Part shown: positions 6,288 to 10,669 of the stretch, in pieces
Layout: each line of letters opens with the position of its first letter
Numbering within the stretch: position 1 is the stretch's first letter
NCBI GenBank assembly: GCA_001929475.1
Contig: LXFE01000705.1
Span: forward strand, 1 to 10,669
Length of the DNA: 10,669 bases
DNA from: Neolecta irregularis DAH-3
Taxonomy: Eukaryota; Ascomycota; Neolectomycetes; Neolectales; Neolectaceae
Reading direction: 5' to 3'
The notes under the pieces: model-generated
Told to the model about the DNA's origin: nothing
Database searches by the model: none
What the model saw: the letters and a program-made list of their open reading frames with translations, nothing else
Made by a program: the position numbers and the translations under genes

Positions 6288-7871
6288 TTATTGTTTTTCC
6301 TCAATAGCCTTGAAAATAGCTTCGATACTCATACTTTTTGGTCGTTCAATAGGTAACCCAAGCGCTACCTCGTCAATATGTCGCACTAGAAAAGGAAAAA
6401 GGAGATACCTCGGTCCCACACCAATTGAGCCAGACACCCGATAGCTCGACTGACGCCAAACACGACAGTGTAAAAGTTTGTCTGTTGCATACCAAAGTGA
6501 TTCAACAAAACACCGCTAGTGGCGTCTACATTCGGAAAGGGGTTTTTTGCTTTTCCGTGCTCTTTCATGACTTTTGTAGCGACTTGAGAATTCTAATGGT
6601 GAATTGGATGAAAAAGAGGTGAAGGACCTTAATTACAAGCTTGACTAGTGGATCGTCAGAACATCCTTTTGTTCGTTTCGCAAAGTCTTGTAGAGCGGTG
6701 AAACGGGGGTCTGGATTTCGAAGGACGCCGTGGCCGTAACCGGGTACCACTTGTCCCGAATTCAACGTTTTCCAAAGGTATTTCTCGATAGCTTCTTCAG
6801 AGGCATCATCTCCGATCTCTTTTTGCATTTTGAGAACCCAAACGAGAACTTCTTGGGCGGCCAGCCTGATTGTCAGATTTTGAATAGATAGGAGGGATAG
6901 ATACCCATGCAATGGGCCTGCGAGACCATTTAGAGCGGATGCATAGGAGAGGTATGGGTCTGCCAGGGCTGAATTAACGAGATCTGAGAGTTAGAGTTGG
7001 TTGGCTGGAGCGAGATACGGGCTGTATGGGCTGAGACGTTTCCTCCTTCATGATCTCCGTGTAAAGCGAGATACAGACGAATCATGTCGACCATGCCGGA
7101 ATTTTCACCCATGCCCATGCCTCTTGCAAAATTCATACTCCAATCGGCGTGCTGATCGATTCCTTGATCTTTGGCGTCATAGATGTTTCGGTATATTCTC
7201 GATGCTATAGTGGGCAGTTTTGCGAGAAGATTTATAGAGTCATCGAACGTTGGGGACCAGTAATCTTTCTTGTGGAGGCCAGCTGCGTATTGTTTTGCAA
7301 AGGACGAGTCATGATTCAAGGTTGAGACGGCGATGCTGAGCTGGGTCATGGGATGGAGAGATTTTGGGAGCGAGTCGAGGAGGTCGGTGGTGTGCTTTGG
7401 GAGCTCAGAGTATTTGGCCAAGGTTGAGCTGAAGGAGGAAATCTGGGCCGCAGAAGGGATCTAGGCGATGAGCAGGGAACAAAAACGAAGCTCGAGGCCG
7501 GGACAAAGACTTCAACACACCTCGCTGGTCAGGATGAGCCAAAACATGGCTTCTGGCAGCATTTCACCCGAATTTGCAGCAGGCAGCTTGCGCTGACATT
7601 CGGTGATACTCATTCCATGAAAGCGAATTCCTTTGTATGCATCTAGCTCACTGCCCTCCCATACCATGCACTTGAGTCCACGCATTCCACCAACAATGCT
7701 ATCCACCGTCACTCCCGAACTGAGCGCAACACTGCCATGCTGCGATCGCAGCGCCTGCAAACGCTCGCGTTTGGCAGGGATCTTGGCCTCAACCACGCGC
7801 TTCAATTCTGTGTGCAATGCGCGCACCAAACGTGGTTGTGGGGATGCAATTCGGGAAAGAAACAGCGGCAT
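6288..7871 (-). CDS. mcsA: Mitochondrial 2-methylcitrate/citrate synthase
   Basis: Condenses oxaloacetate with propionyl-CoA (methylcitrate cycle, propionate detoxification) and/or acetyl-CoA in the mitochondrial matrix. Six exons: 7871-7521, 7460-7019, 6983-6905, 6865-6628, 6592-6409 and 6364-6288, giving 456 aa, normal for the family. The start is the first ATG of the frame; a Ser/Arg-rich presequence follows. Active-site regions are intact: [13 protein letters not shown] (about 254-266), GPLHGLA with catalytic His290, [15 protein letters not shown] with His336, NVDATSG with Asp393, and FGVSR with Arg419. GHGVLR.PDPRF, rather than GHAVLRKTDPRY, and the KNS..A..V block after DPL..LV resemble fungal methylcitrate synthases more than the main citrate synthase; substrate preference is inferred. 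There is no peroxisomal SKL end. The introns (60, 35, 39, 35 and 44 nt) restore conserved motifs exactly; three begin GTATCT. The 39-nt intron has no stop and a length divisible by three, so naive ORF calling reads through it. Confidence 0.9.
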
Positions 7872-7953
7872 GGCGTGGAGCAGCGGGATCAAAGTTGTAG
7901 CAAATTAAAAAAAAGCCGAGTGGAGAAGCCGCTGCCGTGAATCAGCCACCGAT

Positions 7954-7990
7954 CCAATCAGGAAACGTTCCCCGCCCCCCGCCAATTTAA
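7954..7990 (-). promoter_or_regulatory. CCAAT and GCGGGG boxes upstream of mcsA
   Basis: Two CCAAT boxes (plus strand 7954-7958 and 7982-7986) flank two GCGGGG sites on the minus strand (7970-7975 and 7977-7982), with a TTTAAAT box at 7985-7991. GCGGGG fits the SYGGRG consensus of the fungal carbon repressor CreA/Cre1, which would suit a propionate-pathway gene. All lie about 83-120 bp before the ATG, inside a region of only about 214 bp to the next gene. Function is inferred from motif and position. Confidence 0.4.
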
Positions 7991-8085
7991 ATACGAAGCA
8001 AAAAATACACCGTGTTGGGTTTATCTATGAAATGTGACATTCTATCATAGTTGATGTTTACTTGCTTGTACTTTGACAAACCTCA

Positions 8086-9573
8086 TCAGTGGGGGTTTAA
8101 TTGTAATACCGCAAGCCTGTTTGCCTGCTGTGCCAAATATATCTGTGCAGCCGACAATATCGTACTTACAATAGCTAATACACCCAGAACCACAGTGAAC
8201 CAAAATGCATAATATTGTAATGGTTCCGTAAACCGTCGATTGTTTATTTCGTATCGGAACCTCGGCCATTGTCGGTTTATTTTAATTTGTATCTCTCGGA
8301 GTTTTCGAGCCATGAACGGGTTTTCCGGGGCTCGTTCATGACGCTGGGACTCGTTGACATATAAAGGGAGGATCCCATTCGCAATTGCCCATTTTCGCGA
8401 TTCTTCGTTCGATAAGAGAATGTTCAATGTCCAAAGATAGTTGCTCGCGACGTTGTGGGCGCTCAGTGGAAGGAAAAAGTTTGAAGATGGCAACGATCGT
8501 GATAATTGGAAGGATTCTTCAGCACTCTCATCGTCGCCCTTATTCGCATAGAGCCTCCAGATGGGAAAGTTTCCATCGTAGATATAGACAACCGTAATCG
8601 GATCATTCTTTAGTGTATCCATCTCAAGATGCCTTTCAAAATCCCGCACAACTTCAAATCGAATCAGACGCATATGGTTGATCTTGGTAATCCCGAGATC
8701 ACGTAACTTTTCAAATTTGAAGCCGTTCAAATCGCTGGCATTTGCGTAATGGTAGAGGTCACGACATCCTCGTTTATTCGCAGTACTAAATGTAGGTGGA
8801 ACTCTCCTCTGAATAAGTGTGAACAGCCTCGTTCGAAATTTTCGAAGCACAGAGTGAACCCAACTTTGATTTTCCCCAAAACTATTTTCAAGGTTTTGTT
8901 GATCCATGTCAAGATGCTTTTCGATATCACGGGTTTCAAGCGCCTCGGCGTATCGAGCCTGAGGCCCAGCAACGTCAATTTTTTGAATACCTGCGATTCG
9001 CAACGAAATACCACCAATAACGGGTTGAAAAAGAGTTGAAAAAGTAACTTGGTAAAGACCGACTTCATCTGCTTTCTCTTGTCTCCAGATTCGAATACGA
9101 TTTGGACAGGCGGTATACCGGAGAAATATATCGCAATATAGTGATAGCAAATTCCCACACTCTCTATATAATCTCTGAGATGGAACGCGGTTTCTTCGAA
9201 GCTGAATAAACGTCGATACCTGCTCGTCTGGGTTTCGTATTCCAAACCAGAGTAGCTGACATACTTCGTCCTTGAAAAAATCAAGTGTGGAATATCGATA
9301 TACTCCCAACTGATACGACATGACAATTTGCTGTTGAAGCCAATCAGTTATATCCTTGTACCGTTCAAGCAGTCCCTCAATGTCCTCGTAAGACTGCACT
9401 TGGAAACTGCCCTGAAGATTCGGCATGTAAATCGCCAAGAACTGAAGCGCTTCCGTACTTGTGAAACGCAACGAAGGACGAGGTCGAAAACTCCATTCAT
9501 TTGATATAACTTGTGGCATCTCCCAATCCGATAAATGATGAGCATTAACTTCCATTTCGCTAAGCCATGTCAT
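8086..9573 (-). CDS. Hypothetical protein with C-terminal transmembrane helix
   Basis: A single uninterrupted frame of 495 aa from an ATG at 9573; a second Met at codon 7 is the other possible start. The first about 450 residues are soluble, mixed alpha/beta in composition, with many Trp, Tyr and Arg, and no catalytic motif that I recognise. Residues about 454-481 (from YYAFWFTVVLGV to AAQIYLA) form one strong membrane helix, followed by a 14-residue tail. There is no N-terminal signal peptide, so a tail-anchored topology with a large cytosolic domain is likely. Fungal genomes contain many uncharacterised proteins with a large N-terminal domain and an aromatic-rich C-terminal helix like this; membership is an impression, not a search result. 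It lies upstream of mcsA on the same strand with a short spacer, and codon use shows no damage. Confidence 0.8.
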   Translation of the reverse strand: MTWLSEMEVNAHHLSDWEMPQVISNEWSFRPRPSLRFTSTEALQFLAIYMPNLQGSFQVQSYEDIEGLLERYKDITDWLQQQIVMSYQLGVYRYSTLDFFKDEVCQLLWFGIRNPDEQVSTFIQLRRNRVPSQRLYRECGNLLSLYCDIFLRYTACPNRIRIWRQEKADEVGLYQVTFSTLFQPVIGGISLRIAGIQKIDVAGPQARYAEALETRDIEKHLDMDQQNLENSFGENQSWVHSVLRKFRTRLFTLIQRRVPPTFSTANKRGCRDLYHYANASDLNGFKFEKLRDLGITKINHMRLIRFEVVRDFERHLEMDTLKNDPITVVYIYDGNFPIWRLYANKGDDESAEESFQLSRSLPSSNFFLPLSAHNVASNYLWTLNILLSNEESRKWAIANGILPLYVNESQRHERAPENPFMARKLREIQIKINRQWPRFRYEINNRRFTEPLQYYAFWFTVVLGVLAIVSTILSAAQIYLAQQANRLAVLQLNPH

Positions 9574-9594
9574 ATGAATTAAAACAAGTCTGTC

Positions 9595-10005
9595 TTACGA
9601 GCCATTGAAATGAACTTCTGCTCCTGGGAATTTTGCCTTGTCTACGAACGCATCAGGTGCGTCATCAGAAGAGTATGTCGCTACAATATCGTATTCAGTG
9701 GGGCCACTATATTTTGCCTCAATTTCAAAAGAAGGGCTGTCGAATCAGCAACGGTTCATGATGTACAACAAACGTATGTTTCCCAACAGCTGACTGTTCT
9801 ACGCATACTTCATCAGGACGGGCGCCATCCATTGTGTTGTTTCTGTCAAACTGTTGAATATTTGTATAAACCCCTCAGAATCTAATATAGTGTATGCAGG
9901 CTGAGCATGGATCTTTCCGCTCAATGAAGAGCATGCTGTCCTTCTTATGTGGTGCAGCTGCCACAATTGGTCCGATCTATCTTTTGAGGATTGAGCGTGT
10001 CGCAT
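9595..10005 (-). CDS. 3' exons of an unrecognised gene (partial model)
   Basis: The last exon is probably 9736-9595: an open frame from PSFEIEAKYSGPTEY to KFPGAEVHFNGS, then TAA at 9595-9597. It sits behind a good 3' splice site (GCTGATTCGACAG). A 5' site GTATGC at 9808 gives a 72-nt intron (9737-9808) and joins, in frame, an exon ending TQWMAPVLM (open back to 10005, with AYTILDSEGFIQIFNSL). The 5' limit is unclear: the ATG at 10005 is possible, but coding-looking fragments continue to about 10215 in shifting frames, as if short introns or decay intervene. Product unknown; no catalytic motif seen. The stop lies 22 bp from the start codon of the 495-aa gene on the same strand, which is very tight for two separate fungal genes. 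Confidence 0.35.
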
Positions 10006-10566
10006 TTAATCAACCCTTACTAAATCGTTTTGCCGCATATTTTACACATTGTGCATGGTCATTTGACTTTGAGAAATCTCAAGAGAACCCTTTTGATTAA
10101 GCGAACCGTTTATATATCCCTTCTAGTGATTCTGCAGATCTTGCATTGAGATTTTGTTTGTACGGCAAAGTCTTCTGCTGTTGAAGGTGAAAGCTGAGCA
10201 TTCTGAAAAAGAAAACATTATAGTACTAGATATAGGGGCGGTTATTAGAATAGCAACATTAAATCATGAATATGCAAGCAATGATATCAATTAAAGAAAC
10301 AGGATTCATTATCTATATATTGGGAGGCAACCCGTGAGAAATGTTAAATTCGGATACGAGTATATACTTCAGCTATCGTTATCTATCAATGAGCTTTCCT
10401 AAATCGAGATTATTAAATCTCAAGACAGACTCCATGTGCATTCTTTTTAATAAATATATTACAGATAACTATGAGGCAAATTTTGACAGCGTGCAATACA
10501 GCAGAATCGACTATTGTTATCTTCATCACAAATTGTGAAAACGAATGGAAAATTCTATAGAATACA
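10006..10566. other. Region without a supportable gene
   Basis: AT-rich. On the minus strand there is a pyrimidine tract TTTTCTTTTTCAG at about 10201-10213 followed by a Cys-containing open stretch (CKIC), and a short frame from an ATG at 10526 with a hydrophobic N-terminal third. They could be 5' exons of the gene ending at 9595, but I could not join them in one frame with confident splice sites. No repeats of note until the LTR-like copy at 10567. Confidence 0.4.
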
Positions 10567-10669
10567 TGCAAGCGTATACCTATCGCATACGCTTACCAAT
10601 ACAGGAAGAAGGCTTGCAATAATATTGCGGCAATTAAAATTGTATTATATAATATAGATAGGCGGTTCA
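10567..10669 (+). mobile_element. LTR-like dispersed repeat, copy 2 (cut by window edge)
   Basis: It begins TGCAAGCGTAT, preceded by ATACA (possible target duplication, unverifiable here), and opens with an 8-bp hairpin (AAGCGTAT, 9-nt loop, ATACGCTT). From CGCTTACCAATAC it follows copy 1 at 2613 almost exactly to GGTTCA, with a 16-nt insertion near 10637-10653. The two copies are in the same orientation. The element must continue beyond the window, so whether this is the 5' LTR of a full retrotransposon or a solo copy is open. Confidence 0.5.

Noticed and set aside
6593-6640. Alternative 5' splice site GTAATT at 6636 for the fourth intron of mcsA
   Set aside because: It would delete three residues (VIK) that the family has; GTCCTT at 6627, although a weaker site, restores normal spacing.
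7498-7892. Synthase start at 7892 (seven residues earlier)
   Set aside because: That codon is TTG; the first ATG in the frame is at 7871 and already begins a good mitochondrial presequence.
8727-9326. 199-residue frame on the minus strand
   Set aside because: It lies wholly within the 495-aa gene in another frame and has no independent support.
9595-9736. Possible RNase N1/T1-like C-terminus (PGAEVHFN against the PGADRV.FN type)
   Set aside because: Only a few residues agree, and the conserved His and Glu context of that family is not seen.
9610-9885. 91-residue frame on the plus strand
   Set aside because: It opposes the splice-supported minus-strand exons, and no motif or splice context favours it.

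Overview
The window looks like nuclear DNA of a filamentous ascomycete (Pezizomycotina-type). The reasons are a mitochondrial citrate-synthase-family gene that is coherent only after removing several GT..AG introns, a single-exon gene with a C-terminal membrane helix of a kind common in fungal genomes, and long AT-rich, repeat-laden spacers. No bacterial features (ribosome binding sites, operons) are visible. The class or species cannot be fixed from the sequence. Several inferred introns are only 35-44 nt, short for this group.

Layout. Positions 1-878 are gene-free and hold a GC-rich patch with hAT-like CAACACTG ends and two sets of direct repeats. Gene A (879-1888, +) has a 38-nt intron and an unknown product of 323 aa. 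Positions 1889-2923 are repeat-rich: a nested hairpin, one arm of a long inverted repeat, a hairpin cluster and an LTR-like repeat. A gene on the minus strand (2924-4180) encodes a predicted secreted acidic protein with C-terminal 13-residue repeats; its 5' part has either a 60-nt intron or a nonsense codon. Behind it (4237-4590, -) is a frame-broken array of the same kind of 13-residue repeat, then a heptad-like low-complexity stretch (4672-5074). A C-rich minisatellite and the second inverted-repeat arm (5304-5492) follow, and abut gene B (5534-6001, +), a 5'-truncated paralogue of gene A.

Positions 6288-7871 (-) hold the one gene whose function is clear, a mitochondrial (2-methyl)citrate synthase in six exons, with CCAAT and GCGGGG boxes in a short upstream region. 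Positions 8086-9573 (-) encode a 495-aa protein with a C-terminal transmembrane helix. Positions 9595-10005 (-) hold the 3' exons of an unrecognised gene, followed by about 560 bp with no clear gene. A second copy of the LTR-like repeat runs off the right edge.

Working together: the housekeeping half (6.3-9.6 kb) is compact and ordinary. The left half looks like a fast-evolving accessory region, with two duplicated gene families (A/B, and the secreted gene and its remnant) interleaved with inverted repeats, minisatellites and transposon pieces. The secreted gene lies inside the inverted-repeat pair. That arrangement fits effector-type or lineage-specific genes, but this is an inference from layout, not from recognised domains.
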